A stretch of 64,000 nucleotides of DNA from JAZGGS01 sp963749485 (GTDB lineage Bacteria > Bacteroidota > Ignavibacteria > Ignavibacteriales > Ignavibacteriaceae), in the NCBI GenBank assembly GCA_963749485.1, contig CAVVMV010000002.1, positions 201,117 through 265,116 on the forward strand. Direction: 5' to 3'. Positions 10,020 to 19,695 of this stretch are shown piece after piece. Numbering within the stretch: the stretch's first letter is position 1; every line of letters starts with the position of its first letter. The position numbers were made by a program, and so were the translations under genes. Below the pieces are notes generated by a model. That model was not told the origin of the DNA. It worked only from the letters and a program-made list of their open reading frames with translations, and did not search any database.

Positions 10020-11425
10020 ATGCAGATTGTTGAAAAGAAAGAAATAAAAAAGCAGAAGAAGCGGGAAAAAATAATTGATGCTGCGGCTGAATTATTTTCC
10101 CACAAGAGCTACCATGAGGTAATGATGGAAGATGTTGCAAAACTTATCTCGGTTGCAAAGGGTACCGTTTATAACTACTTCATCTCCAAGGAAGAATTAT
10201 ACTTTTCTATAATGCAATTGCGGATGGAAAATTTAATCTCTTCACTTAAGGGAAAAATTGCATCGGAAGAAAGCAGTCTTGATTCGCTTCGCTCCTTTAC
10301 TACTCATCTTTACATGTTTATGATGAAGTACCAGAACTTCTTTCTTATTTATCAAAAAGAATCTTTAGATAATGATAATATCCTTTCCGCTGATCTTGCG
10401 GTTCTTGAAAAACAACTTGCAGATATTATAACCGGCATTGTTGTTCAGGGAAAAGCAGAGGGTGTGTTCAGAAAAGTTGATGAAAAGTTTGCAGTAAGTT
10501 TAATCCTCGGTAGTGTTTATGGGGCAGTTAAAAGCGGAATAGAAAATAAAATAGGTGATGAGGACAGAATAATTGAGAGAGACAGAGTTTTTGAATTTGT
10601 TCTGCATGGACTTTATGCTGGGTTCAATGATATTTCTGTATTGCCTTTAAAAGGTAAAACAATTGTAATTACCAGGACAATTGAACAATCAAAGGAAACT
10701 GCTACAGCATTAGCAAAACTTGGTGCAAATGTAATTGTTTTTCCAACCCTGGAAATTTTACCCCCGGCAAGCTGGAAAAGGTTTGATGAAATAGTTTTGC
10801 TAGCCGGATAAAATTGATTTTATTGTATTTACCTCGGCGCACGCTGTTAAAATGTTCAACATAAGGTGCAATGAACTGAATGTTAAAATGAACTTTAATA
10901 AAACAAAAGTTGTTTCTGTTGGGAACTAAAACTTCTTCCGTTTGCGGTAAAAATAATATTCCTGTTCATATTGTACCTAAAAAGTTTAGTGCCGAAGGTG
11001 TTGTTGAAGAGTTATCAAAGTATAACCTGAAAAATAAGGTTGTGTTTATTCCGCGTTCTGCAATTGGCAGGGAAGAGCTCCCCCACGGCTTAAAAGACCT
11101 TGGTGCAATTATTAAATCTGTTCCGGTTTATAATGTATCTCTTCCAACCAAAGAAAATATTAAACCATTCGTTGAAGAACTTAAAAAAAATCAGCCCGAT
11201 TTGTTCATCTTTACAAGTCCTTCTACATTCGAAAACTTTTTGCAAATAGAAAAAGTATCCAACCCGGTAAATTATTTCAGCAAATTCGATGTTGCGGCAA
11301 TAGGTCCAACCACCAGATTGAGCATTGAAAAGAAAAAGGTAACCGTTAACATTATGCCGGATGAATACACTGTTGACGGGTTAATTAAAAAAATCACCGA
11401 CTATTATGGTAACAAAAAAAAGTGA
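10020..11425 (+). CDS. hemD: TetR-family regulator fused to uroporphyrinogen-III synthase (HemD; frame broken twice in the HemD part)
   Basis: Residues 1 to about 200 form a complete TetR/AcrR regulator: a basic N-terminus, a helix-turn-helix ('VAKLISVAKGTVYNYFISKEELY') and an all-helical ligand-type domain. Without any stop, the frame continues from about residue 208 ('LPLKGKTIVITRTIEQSKE') into the first strand and helices of HemD. HemD then breaks at about 10810 and again near 10922, where dropping one A from 'gggaactaaa' gives 'VVSVGTKTSSVCG'. It ends with 'VAAIGPTTRLSIEKKKV' and 'YTVDGLIKKI', typical of the HemD C-terminus. The corrected fusion is about 468 residues. HemD cyclises hydroxymethylbilane to uroporphyrinogen III. 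A separate HemD start (TTG at 10641) is possible but has no clear ribosome site. The last 20 bases overlap hemE. Confidence 0.82.
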
Positions 11426-12485
11426 CGGAGTTTATTTGAGCAATTTAAAAAATGATTTATTCTTAAGAGCATGTAAACGAAAACCTGTTGAGAGAACACC
11501 AATCTGGATAATGAGACAGGCAGGAAGATACTTACCGGAATACCGTGCTGTGCGTGAGAAACATGATTTTTTAACAATGTGTAAAACCCCGGAGCTCGCT
11601 GCCGAAGTTACAATTCAACCGGTTGATATTATTGGTGTAGATGCTGCAATTATTTTTTCGGATATCCTTGTAATACCCGAAGCAATGGGAATGCATCTTG
11701 AAATGCACGATGGAAGAGGTCCGGTTTTTCCTTCCCCCGTAAGAGATGAACAAGCAGCAAAAGATTTGAAAAATATAACACCAGATAAAGATCTAAAATA
11801 TGTTCTTGATGCAATTTCATTAACCAAAAAGGAATTAAACGGAAGAGTTCCGCTTATCGGTTTTAGTGGTGCACCATGGACACTGCTTACTTACATGGTT
11901 GAAGGACAGGGATCAAAATCATTTTCCTGTGTAAAGAAACTAATTTATAATAACCCGGAACTGGCTCATAAAATTCTTGGCAAACTTACTGATGCAGTTG
12001 CTGATTATCTTTCGGCACAACTTGAAGCCGGAGCTGATGCTGTACAGATTTTTGATACCTGGGCAGGAATTTTATCACCCAGAGATTATCTTGTTTTTGC
12101 CCTGCAATATGTAAGCCAGCTGATTGCAAAAATTAAAAGAAAAGACCAGCCGGTAATTTATTTTCCTAAAGGTGTTCATTACAGGATGAGAACTACTGCA
12201 GATTGCGGTGCTGATGTTATTGGAGTTGACTGGACAATTGATATGGCTAAAGCAAGAGATAAGATTGGAAGCAAAGTTGCAATACAGGGAAACCTCGATC
12301 CAACTGTACTTTATGCTGAACCAAGTTTTATAAAGAGAGAAGCAAAGAAAGTGCTTGATTCATTTGGAAAAGGAAATGGGCATATTTTTAACCTTGGTCA
12401 TGGTATTCTTCCAGATGTTAATCCTGAGCATGCAAAAGTTTTAGTAGACTTTGTTAAAAAGGAAAGCAATAAATATCATCAATAA
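11406..12485 (+). CDS. hemE: Uroporphyrinogen decarboxylase
   Basis: Intact 359-residue cytoplasmic enzyme converting uroporphyrinogen III to coproporphyrinogen III. Both family signatures are present: 'PIWIMRQAGRYLPEYR' near the N-terminus and 'GFSGAPWTLLTYMVEG' in the middle. The C-terminal 'NLGHGILPDVNPEHAKVLVDFV' is standard. The annotated ATG overlaps the hemD end by 20 bases. Internal starts further in would remove the overlap but leave less of the usual N-terminal extension. The gene lies in the middle of the operon, with 54 bases before hemN. Confidence 0.96.
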   Translation: MVTKKSDGVYLSNLKNDLFLRACKRKPVERTPIWIMRQAGRYLPEYRAVREKHDFLTMCKTPELAAEVTIQPVDIIGVDAAIIFSDILVIPEAMGMHLEMHDGRGPVFPSPVRDEQAAKDLKNITPDKDLKYVLDAISLTKKELNGRVPLIGFSGAPWTLLTYMVEGQGSKSFSCVKKLIYNNPELAHKILGKLTDAVADYLSAQLEAGADAVQIFDTWAGILSPRDYLVFALQYVSQLIAKIKRKDQPVIYFPKGVHYRMRTTADCGADVIGVDWTIDMAKARDKIGSKVAIQGNLDPTVLYAEPSFIKREAKKVLDSFGKGNGHIFNLGHGILPDVNPEHAKVLVDFVKKESNKYHQ

Positions 12486-12539
12486 CTCACTTTGAAAAAT
12501 TTTATGCAACTTTGATGTGAGATAAACCTGGAGTAATAA

Positions 12540-13917
12540 GTGTTTGAGATAGATTTAAAGAAATTTAAAAAATATGATAAACCGGGACCACGCTACACTA
12601 GCTATCCCACAGCACCACAATTTAACGATACGTTCACCGGTAAAGATTATGTTGATGAAATTATAAAAACAAATAGCAGCGAAGAACATCCCGATCTTTC
12701 GCTCTACTTTCATCTTCCTTACTGCGATACGCTTTGCTATTTTTGCGGCTGTAACATGTTAATAAGTAGGAACCGCGATAGAATAAACGAGTATATAAAT
12801 TATGTTAAAAAGGAAATTGATCTTTTAAAGAAATATCTTTCACCCGAAAGAAAAGTTACCCAGCATCATTGGGGCGGCGGAACACCAACTCATCTTAATC
12901 CCGATGAAATAGCACAGCTTACCTCTTATATAAATAAGTCATTCGATTTTAAAACAGATTCTGAAAACAGCTGCGAGATTGATCCAAGGGAATTAACAAA
13001 AGCACATCTTGAAGCTTTACGCAATAATGGATTTAACAGGATAAGCATGGGCGTTCAGGATTTTAATGAAAAAGTACAAACTGCAATAAATAGAATTCAA
13101 CCAGAAGATATTACACGGCAAACTGTGCAATGGGTAAGAGAGCTTGAATTTAAAAGCATTAATCTCGATCTGATTTACGGACTTCCCTTCCAGACAGTTG
13201 AAGCGTTTGCAGATACGGTTGAAAAGATAATTGATATTTCGCCCGACAGGATTGCAGTATTTAACTATGCACATGTTCCATGGATGAAAAAACACCAGGA
13301 GCTAATTAAAGAAGAAGATCTTCCGGCGCCGGAAGTTAAACTTGAGATTTTAAAAAACACAATTGAAATGCTTACCGCAGCAGGATATGAATTTATCGGA
13401 ATGGATCACTTTGCAAAACCGGATGATGAGCTATCTGTTGCATTAAAGGAAAAGAAACTTTACAGGAACTTCCAGGGTTACAGCACAAACGCAGGCGCTG
13501 ATCTTTATGCATTCGGCATTACATCAATTAGCCAGCTTAATAATATTTATGCACAGAACTACAAAACAGAAAAAGAATATTACAAAGCTCTTGATGATGG
13601 AGATGGTTCCAACTGCAAAGGGTTACAAGCTAAGTGAGGATGATCATATACGCCGCGAAGTTATTATGAGGATAATGTGCGACTTTGAACTTAACTACAA
13701 ATCAGTTGAAGATAAGTTTAACATTAACTTTAAAGAATATTTTGCACAGGGTTTAGAAAATCTTAAAGCATTTGAAAGTGACGGGCTTGCAACTATTTCG
13801 GATGATGGGTTTAAAATTAAAGATATGGGCAGATTGCTTATTAGAAACATCGCCATAAATTTTGACGGTTATATAGAACGGAAAGAAGATAAGGCAAAGT
13901 ATTCAAGGACGGTTTAA
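12540..13917 (+). CDS. hemN: Oxygen-independent coproporphyrinogen III oxidase (frame broken once)
   Basis: Radical SAM enzyme that decarboxylates coproporphyrinogen III to protoporphyrinogen IX without oxygen. The 'PYCDTLCYFCGCN' segment gives the CxxxCxxC iron-sulfur site plus the extra Cys characteristic of true HemN. 'HWGGGTPTHL' and 'SMGVQDFN' are further family motifs. It starts at GTG, with GGAG eight bases upstream. Frame is lost near 13605, where one extra g in 'gatggttcc' hides the reading 'DVPTAKGYKLSEDDHIRRE', a canonical HemN segment. The corrected length of about 459 residues fits. The C-terminal HemN_C domain ends at 13917. Confidence 0.93.
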
Positions 13918-14010
13918 TCCCTCGGTTTATTCTTAGATAGGGATTTACACTGAAAAAGAATAACTCAATTCTGTAAATTTGTACCTAAATAATTAATCTT
14001 CTGTGAATTT

Positions 14011-15387
14011 ATGGCAAATAAAAAAGTAGTTGTTATCGGCGCAGGAATTTCCGGCTTAACAGCTGCACACATTCTTAATAAAGTTGGTTACGATGTGACT
14101 GTCCTCGAAAAGAATGAGAGAGTCGGCGGTTCAATTGAAACTGTTGTTGAAAACGGAATCTTATTTGATCGTGGACCAAACAGTGCACTGGAAACTACGC
14201 CAATCATCGCTCAACTTGTTGAAGAGCTTAACCTTAAAGACCAGTTTGTTTATGCCAATAAAGAAGGAAATAAAAGATACATTTTAAGAGATGGCGAACT
14301 GCACGCACTCCCAATGTCTCCCCCGGCATTTATAAAAACAAAGCTGTTTTCCGGCAAAGCAAAATTAAGATTGATGAAAGAACCGTTTATCGGAAGATCA
14401 ACTGACGGCTACTACCAGAGCATTGCTGAGTTTGTTACAAGACGGCTTGGAAGTGAGTTTCTTGATTATGCAATCAATCCATTTGTTGCAGGTGTTTATG
14501 CAGGTAACCCGGAAGACCTGAGTGTAAAATCCGCCTTCCCAAAACTTTATGCTCTGGAAGAAGATTACGGTGGACTGATTGTTGGCACAATAAGAAGCAT
14601 TCGCAAAAGGAAAAAGAGAAAAGAGCAATCTAAACAAAGCGCAAAGATGTTATCTTTTAAAGATGGTATGCAGATTCTTCCTAAAGCAATCGCAAAAAAC
14701 CTTGGGCACCGCGTTAAATTAAATGCCGATGTGGTTTCTATAAGAAAAACCGGTGATGGAAATTACGGGGTAACTTATAAAGATGGCAAACAAACTCTTA
14801 CTTCCTTAGCAGATATTGTTTTATCAACTGTGCCTGCATTTAAAGCTGCCGATCTTTTCGGACATTTTGATGAGAAGTTTACCGATCATTGTAACGATAT
14901 ATATTACCCCCCGGTTTTAGTAATTTATATTGCTTACAATAAAAAAGATGTGGGGCAGCCGCTGGATGGATTCGGATTTCTTGTTCCTTCAAAAGAAGGG
15001 AAATCTTTCCTTGGCGCAATCTGGAGCTCGGTTATTTTTCCAAACAGATCAAATGAAGATAGTGCGGCATTTACACTTTTTGTTGGCGGCTCAAGAGATC
15101 CCGGTTTTGCTGATGATAATGAAGAAACAGTTGTAAAAAGAGTACGAAATGAATTTGAAGAAATAATGAAAATTAATGGCAAACCGGTTTACACATCGAC
15201 ACGATTCTGGGAGAAAGCCATACCGCAATACAAGCTTGGCTATGTAGAGCATGAAAATTATTTCGATCATTTTGAAAAAGAAAATAAAGGTATAATTATA
15301 AGCGGCAATTTCCGTGGCGGCATCTCTGTTGGCGATTGTATCAAGAATGCGGAATTAGTTGTTCAAAAAATTAAAAATTTACAATGA
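14011..15387 (+). CDS. hemY: Protoporphyrinogen oxidase, HemY-type flavoprotein
   Basis: Intact 458-residue FAD enzyme, oxidising protoporphyrinogen IX to protoporphyrin IX (or coproporphyrinogen in the alternative route). The N-terminal dinucleotide fold is clear ('VVVIGAGISGLTAAHIL'), and the PPOX-type 'FDRGPNSALETTP' and C-terminal 'GNFRGGISVGDCIKNAE' motifs follow. The presence of hemN and absence of chdC/hemQ nearby favour the protoporphyrin-dependent route. Enzymes of this type normally use oxygen, in contrast to the oxygen-independent HemN two steps earlier. The next gene starts 11 bases after the stop and is unrelated to heme, after which hemB resumes the pathway. Confidence 0.93.
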   Translation: MANKKVVVIGAGISGLTAAHILNKVGYDVTVLEKNERVGGSIETVVENGILFDRGPNSALETTPIIAQLVEELNLKDQFVYANKEGNKRYILRDGELHALPMSPPAFIKTKLFSGKAKLRLMKEPFIGRSTDGYYQSIAEFVTRRLGSEFLDYAINPFVAGVYAGNPEDLSVKSAFPKLYALEEDYGGLIVGTIRSIRKRKKRKEQSKQSAKMLSFKDGMQILPKAIAKNLGHRVKLNADVVSIRKTGDGNYGVTYKDGKQTLTSLADIVLSTVPAFKAADLFGHFDEKFTDHCNDIYYPPVLVIYIAYNKKDVGQPLDGFGFLVPSKEGKSFLGAIWSSVIFPNRSNEDSAAFTLFVGGSRDPGFADDNEETVVKRVRNEFEEIMKINGKPVYTSTRFWEKAIPQYKLGYVEHENYFDHFEKENKGIIISGNFRGGISVGDCIKNAELVVQKIKNLQ

Positions 15388-15388
15388 A

Positions 15389-15810
15389 CAATTAACAATG
15401 TCTTTTAAGATATTTGAACAATCCGCACCATATGGGAATGCCGTATTAGACAAAAGTTTTGAGTTTTCTATTCGGATTGTAAAACTATATCAGCATTTAA
15501 GAAAACGAGATATTTCAATAGATTCTCTTTTAAAACAGGTTTTGAGATCAGGAACATCAATTGGTGCAAATATAACAGAAGCTCAGGGTGCCGGTTCCAC
15601 TAAGGATTTTATTTATAAACTTCAGATATCTTTAAAGGAGGCAAGAGAAACCGAATACTGGCTGAGATTACTAAATGCAACCCACTATTTAAATCAAGAT
15701 GAGTTTGAGAGCATTAATCCTGAATGCAAAGAAATTATAAAGCTACTTACCGCAATTTTGAAAAAATTGAAAAGCTAACAAAATAATTTTTAATTATTCC
15801 TTGTTAATTG
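15389..15810. repeat. Inverted repeats flanking the four-helix-bundle gene
   Basis: A perfect 10-base inverted repeat, CAATTAACAA at 15389-15398 and TTGTTAATTG at 15801-15810, brackets the gene at 15398-15778. The left copy begins just after the hemY stop, and the right copy lies 24 bases before the hemB ATG. The 422-base unit therefore looks like a discrete cassette set between two heme genes. AT-rich repeats of this length can arise by chance, so the boundary claim is tentative. Confidence 0.45.
15398..15778 (+). CDS. Four-helix-bundle protein (23S rRNA intervening-sequence type)
   Basis: A 126-residue all-helical protein. The ATG at 15398 gives 'MSFKIFEQSAPYG', and the family core 'LRSGTSIGANITEAQGAGSTKDFIYKL' (quoted in two parts: 'LRSGTSIGANITEAQ' and 'STKDFIYKL') is followed by 'KEARETEYWLRLL'. 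This is the four-helix-bundle family first found encoded in intervening sequences of 23S rRNA and now seen scattered in many genomes; relatives form pentameric nucleic-acid-binding barrels. No rRNA is nearby. It has no obvious role in heme synthesis and sits between inverted repeats, so it may be a mobile or selfish passenger in the operon. Confidence 0.85.
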   Translation: MSFKIFEQSAPYGNAVLDKSFEFSIRIVKLYQHLRKRDISIDSLLKQVLRSGTSIGANITEAQGAGSTKDFIYKLQISLKEARETEYWLRLLNATHYLNQDEFESINPECKEIIKLLTAILKKLKS

Positions 15811-15833
15811 ATAATTACAAAGATGGAGAATAA

Positions 15834-16824
15834 ATGAACGACAATAAATATAACTTTAAACGATTCAGAAGACTGCGTTACAATCCAATTGTAAGAGATA
15901 TGATTAGAGAAACAGAGCTTACAAAGAACGACCTGATCTATCCATCTGTTTGTAGTGCCGGGAGAAAATGTTAAGAATCCTGTAAAATCTATGCCGGGAG
16001 TATTCCAGTTATCTATTGATAAACTTGTTGAAGAATGTAAAGAAGTGAGGGATCTTGGCATTCCTGCTGTTATACTATTTGGAATACCGGAACATAAAGA
16101 TGAAAAAGGCTCAGAAGCTTACGCGCCGGATGGAATTATCCAGCGTGCAATCAGGGCGATTAAACAAGAAGTAAACGATTTGCTTATTATTACTGATGTT
16201 TGTTTATGCGAGTACACTTCACACGGGCATTGCGGATTATTAGATGGCGAAGAAATCTTAAATGATGAAACAATTGCTCTCCTTGCAAAAGAAGCTGTAT
16301 CGCATGTTGAAGCAGGCGCAGATATGGTTGCTCCTTCCGATATGATGGACGGCAGAGTGTTTGCAATCCGTAAGGCATTAGATTATAAAGGATTTACAAA
16401 AATTCCGATAATGAGTTATGCGGCAAAATATTCATCGGGATATTATGGTCCTTTCAGGGATGCTGCTGAATCAACTCCTGCTTTTGGTGATAGAAGATCT
16501 CACCAGATGGATATCGGTAATATTGATGAAGCAATAAGAGAAGTTGAAGCCGATATTGAAGAAGGTGCTGATATTGTAATGGTTAAACCTGCAGGACCTT
16601 ATCTCGATGTTATCCGTGAAGTTAAAAAGAAGTTCGGCATGCCTACTGCGGCTTACCAGGTTAGCGGTGAGTTTGCAATGATTAAAGCTGCCGGGCAGAA
16701 CGATTGGATCGATGAAGAGCGTGTAATGATCGAATCGTTGGTTTCAATTAAACGTGCCGGTGCCGATATGATACTAACATACTTCGCTAAAGATGTTGCA
16801 AAATGGATTTCAGCCAAAGGCTGA
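15834..16824 (+). CDS. hemB: Delta-aminolevulinic acid dehydratase (frame broken once)
   Basis: Joins two aminolevulinates to porphobilinogen. The zinc-type cysteine cluster 'DVCLCEYTSHGHCG' is present, as are the two active-site lysine regions ('MSYAAKYSSGYYGPFRDA' and 'VMVKPAGPYLDV'). The N-terminus 'FKRFRRLRYNPIVRDMIRET' starts at the ATG at 15834. Dropping one g near 15950 joins it to 'YPSFVVPGENVKNPVKSMPG', the expected continuation. The corrected length of about 330 residues is normal. It is the last heme gene of the run, 56 bases after the four-helix-bundle gene. hemL is not in the window. Confidence 0.94.
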
Positions 16825-16858
16825 TGAGCCTCCGGCTCAGATAATAACAGAAAATAAA

Positions 16859-17890
16859 ATGGGACTAGTGGAAGACATTCTTGTTGTCCGCCAGCACAAT
16901 CAAATCGGGGATATGCTTTGTTCGCTAACTTTATATGCTGCACTAAAGAAAAAATATCCGGGTTCAAGAATTACTCTGGTTGCAGCAAAAACTAATTATG
17001 AAATTCCTTTCAGCAAAATAAATCCCTTTCTTGATCGGGTGCTAATTCTTGACCGATCATCTTTAAAAAAAACAATCGGGTTCTACAAAGAATTACGAAA
17101 AACAAAATACCAGATTGGAATTGTGCCTTCAACAATTAAAGTTTCAAGAACTTCTCATATAATTAATTTCTTATCCGGCGCCAAAACCAGGGTTGGGGTA
17201 AAAACAATCGACGGAGTAAAAAACACATCCAATTACTTCTTAAATATAAAATCGGACTTTAAGTGGAAGGAAATTCATCAACTTGAACGAAATCTGGATA
17301 TTGTGAAGCAAATTGGATGTAACTTATCGGAAGAAGAAAAGAAGTCAATAATGTTTCAATTCTCAAATGATGAAATTAATGAAGCTAAAAAATTCATTGA
17401 AGAAAATTTTCCCGCGGAAAGTAAAAAGATAATCGGTTTTCACCCCGGCGCAGGAAAAGAAGAAAATATGTGGGAAACAAAACGTTTTATAGAGTTGATA
17501 AAGAATGTTTATAATAAGTTTCACAACTATGTTCTGCTAACTTCGGGATGGACGGATGATGCTACCATTAGTGAAGTTGAGACTGAATTAAAAAACTCCG
17601 GTATAGATTACAAAGTTTTACATAACCATCCTGTTAAAAAGCTTGGTGCAATTCTTTCTTTAATAGATCTTTACATAACAAACGACACCGGGACAATGCA
17701 CATCGCAGGATTTTCCGGTGCAAAAATAATTTCTCTTTTCGGACCAACAAATCCAAAAGAGTGGGCGCCAGAAGGAATAAATCAATTGTATGTTAAATCG
17801 AAAACGAATAATATTAATGATATTACTGTTGATGATGTTTGCCATAAAGCAGAATCATTTCTGGTTAAAATTAATGGAGATAAAAAATGA
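16859..17890 (+). CDS. Glycosyltransferase family 9 (heptosyltransferase-like)
   Basis: A GT9-type enzyme related to ADP-heptose:LPS heptosyltransferases. The start is placed at the ATG at 16859, which gives 'MGLVEDILVVRQHNQIGDML', the normal GT9 N-terminus. An upstream start would overlap hemB. The family motifs 'IIGFHPGAG' and 'NDTGTMHIAGFSG' followed by 'SLFGPTNPKEWAP' lie in the C-terminal nucleotide-sugar domain. About 343 residues, intact. The acceptor cannot be told from sequence, but a cell-envelope polysaccharide is likely. The stop overlaps the start of the aldo/keto reductase (ATGA), so the two are coupled. Confidence 0.88.
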   Translation: MGLVEDILVVRQHNQIGDMLCSLTLYAALKKKYPGSRITLVAAKTNYEIPFSKINPFLDRVLILDRSSLKKTIGFYKELRKTKYQIGIVPSTIKVSRTSHIINFLSGAKTRVGVKTIDGVKNTSNYFLNIKSDFKWKEIHQLERNLDIVKQIGCNLSEEEKKSIMFQFSNDEINEAKKFIEENFPAESKKIIGFHPGAGKEENMWETKRFIELIKNVYNKFHNYVLLTSGWTDDATISEVETELKNSGIDYKVLHNHPVKKLGAILSLIDLYITNDTGTMHIAGFSGAKIISLFGPTNPKEWAPEGINQLYVKSKTNNINDITVDDVCHKAESFLVKINGDKK

Positions 17891-18858
17891 AATACCGTAA
17901 ACTTGGAAAATCAGATATAGAAGTTTCCGAAATATCACTCGGCTGCTGGACGATGGGCGGCTTAAACTGGGTTAACGGGATGCCTAACGGCTGGGCTGAT
18001 GTAGATGAAAACGAAATTGCCGAAGCAATAAATTACGCAATCGATCAGGGTGTTAACCACTTTGATAATGCAGATGTTTACGGTAACGGCAGAGCCGAAA
18101 GAATGTTGGCGCGAATACTTGGTGACAGAACAAACAATTTTATCATTGCTACAAAAGTTGGTTGGTTTCCCGGTACTGCTGCACATGCTTTTGAACCCGC
18201 TCATATCCGTCATCAATGTGAACAATCACTGATCAATTTAAAAAGAGATTACATAGACATTTACTATTTTCATCATGGACACTTTGGCGATAACGATGAA
18301 TACCTTGATGATGCAGTTGAGGTAATGTATCGCTTAAAAGAAGAGGGGAAGATAAGGATCATTGGGCAGTCTGCTTATTCACACGAAGATTTTCAAAAGC
18401 TTGTTCCAAAAGTAAAACCGGAAGTATTGCAAAGCTGGGCTAATGCAATGGAACCGGTATTTATTGAAGAAGGTACCCCGGCGAGAAATCTGATGGATGA
18501 AAATCAAATTTCGTTTGTTGCATTCAGACCTTTGGGGCAGGGACTCCTCCTCGATAAGTACAACAAAGATAATCCACCAAAATTTGAAGATGGAGATCAT
18601 CGTAAAGGAATAGAAAGATTTTCTGTTGAAAGCCTTGCCAGCCTGGAGCCAAAAATTGCAAAACTTAAAGAAAAATTTGGCTCAAACATTGAAGACCTAG
18701 CAAGAGCTGCACAACAATACCTGCTGCACTATCCAATAATGGGTGCGGTAATTCCCGGCTTCAGAAATCTTAAACAGGTTAAAATTAATTTGTCCGCAAT
18801 GGATAAACCATTAACTGATGAAGAGTTTGAGTTTATTAAAAATGTCTTTGCAAATTAA
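17887..18858 (+). CDS. Aldo/keto reductase
   Basis: Intact 323-residue NAD(P)H-dependent oxidoreductase with a TIM-barrel fold. The catalytic tetrad can be read from 'NHFDNADVYGNG' (Asp, Tyr), 'IIATKVGWF' (Lys) and 'YYFHHGHFG' (His). The N-terminal 'MKYRKLGKSDIEVSEISLGCW' pattern (first residues 'MKYRKLGKSDIEVSE') is typical of the YajO/GSP69-like branch, and 'GAVIPGFRN' near the C-terminus contributes to cofactor binding. The substrate is unknown. It overlaps the preceding GT9 gene by four bases. Confidence 0.9.
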   Translation: MKYRKLGKSDIEVSEISLGCWTMGGLNWVNGMPNGWADVDENEIAEAINYAIDQGVNHFDNADVYGNGRAERMLARILGDRTNNFIIATKVGWFPGTAAHAFEPAHIRHQCEQSLINLKRDYIDIYYFHHGHFGDNDEYLDDAVEVMYRLKEEGKIRIIGQSAYSHEDFQKLVPKVKPEVLQSWANAMEPVFIEEGTPARNLMDENQISFVAFRPLGQGLLLDKYNKDNPPKFEDGDHRKGIERFSVESLASLEPKIAKLKEKFGSNIEDLARAAQQYLLHYPIMGAVIPGFRNLKQVKINLSAMDKPLTDEEFEFIKNVFAN

Positions 18859-18894
18859 TTTATTCGAGTATAACGCTGTACTGTTTTCTTTATA

Positions 18895-19642
18895 ATGCAC
18901 TATATTCATTTTAGATTTTATGAAGAATTGAACGACTTCCTTCCTGAAGTAAAACGTAAAGTACGTTTTACTTATAACTACATCGATCGTGCTTCGGTTA
19001 AAGATGTAATTGAATCTCTCGGTGTTCCACATACTGAAGTTGATATGATTCTTGTTAATGGTAACTCTGTTGGATTTGATTATTTAATAAATGATGGCGA
19101 TGATATTTCTGTCTATCCACGTCTTCGAATCATTTGATATTTCTAACATTCAGCATTTAAGACCAAAACCCTTGCGCAATCCAAAGTTTATTGCAGATGT
19201 TCATTTGGGAAAACTCGCTCGCTATCTTAGAATGATGGGATTTGATGTTTTGTATGAAAATAATTTTGAAGATGATGAAATTGTAAAGATCTCTCTTGAA
19301 GAAAAGAGAGCTATACTTACAAAAGACCGGGGAATACTTAAGCGAAATGATGTAACACACGGTTACTGGGTAAGAAGCAGCAAAGTCAAAGAGCAGGTTG
19401 TTGAAATAATAAAACGGTTCGATCTTAAAAAATTGATTAAAGAATTTACTCGCTGCATTGAATGCAACTCAGTGTTAGAATCAATTTCTAAAAAGGAAAT
19501 ACTTAATGAACTTCCTCCCAAAGTCTCAGAGTCTCAAAAATCATTCTCCGTATGTCCTTCATGCAAAAAACTTTACTGGAAAGGAACCCATCATCAGCAG
19601 ATGCTTTCATTCATCAAAACAATTAAAAATATTGAATATTAA
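18895..19642 (+). CDS. Ub-Mut7-C protein: ubiquitin-like domain plus PIN-like Mut7-C RNase domain (frame broken once)
   Basis: Residues 1 to about 80 form a MoaD/ThiS-like beta-grasp domain of the Ub-Mut7-C family, ending 'DGDDISVYP'. After one surplus base near 19120 the other frame gives 'VFESFDISNIQHLRPKPL', so the joint reads 'YPVFESFDI', the canonical family linker. The Mut7-C domain follows ('FIADVHLGKLARYLRMMGFD', 'ILTKDRGILKR'), and a C-terminal zinc ribbon is marked by 'CIECN' and 'CPSCKKLYW'. Corrected length is about 249 residues. Mut7-C domains are PIN-fold and predicted RNases. The role of the ubiquitin-like domain is not established. Confidence 0.88.
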
Positions 19643-19695
19643 TTAGCTAACTTTTTTTGTAAATATTCCTTACTTGTATAAAAAAATAAAAACTT

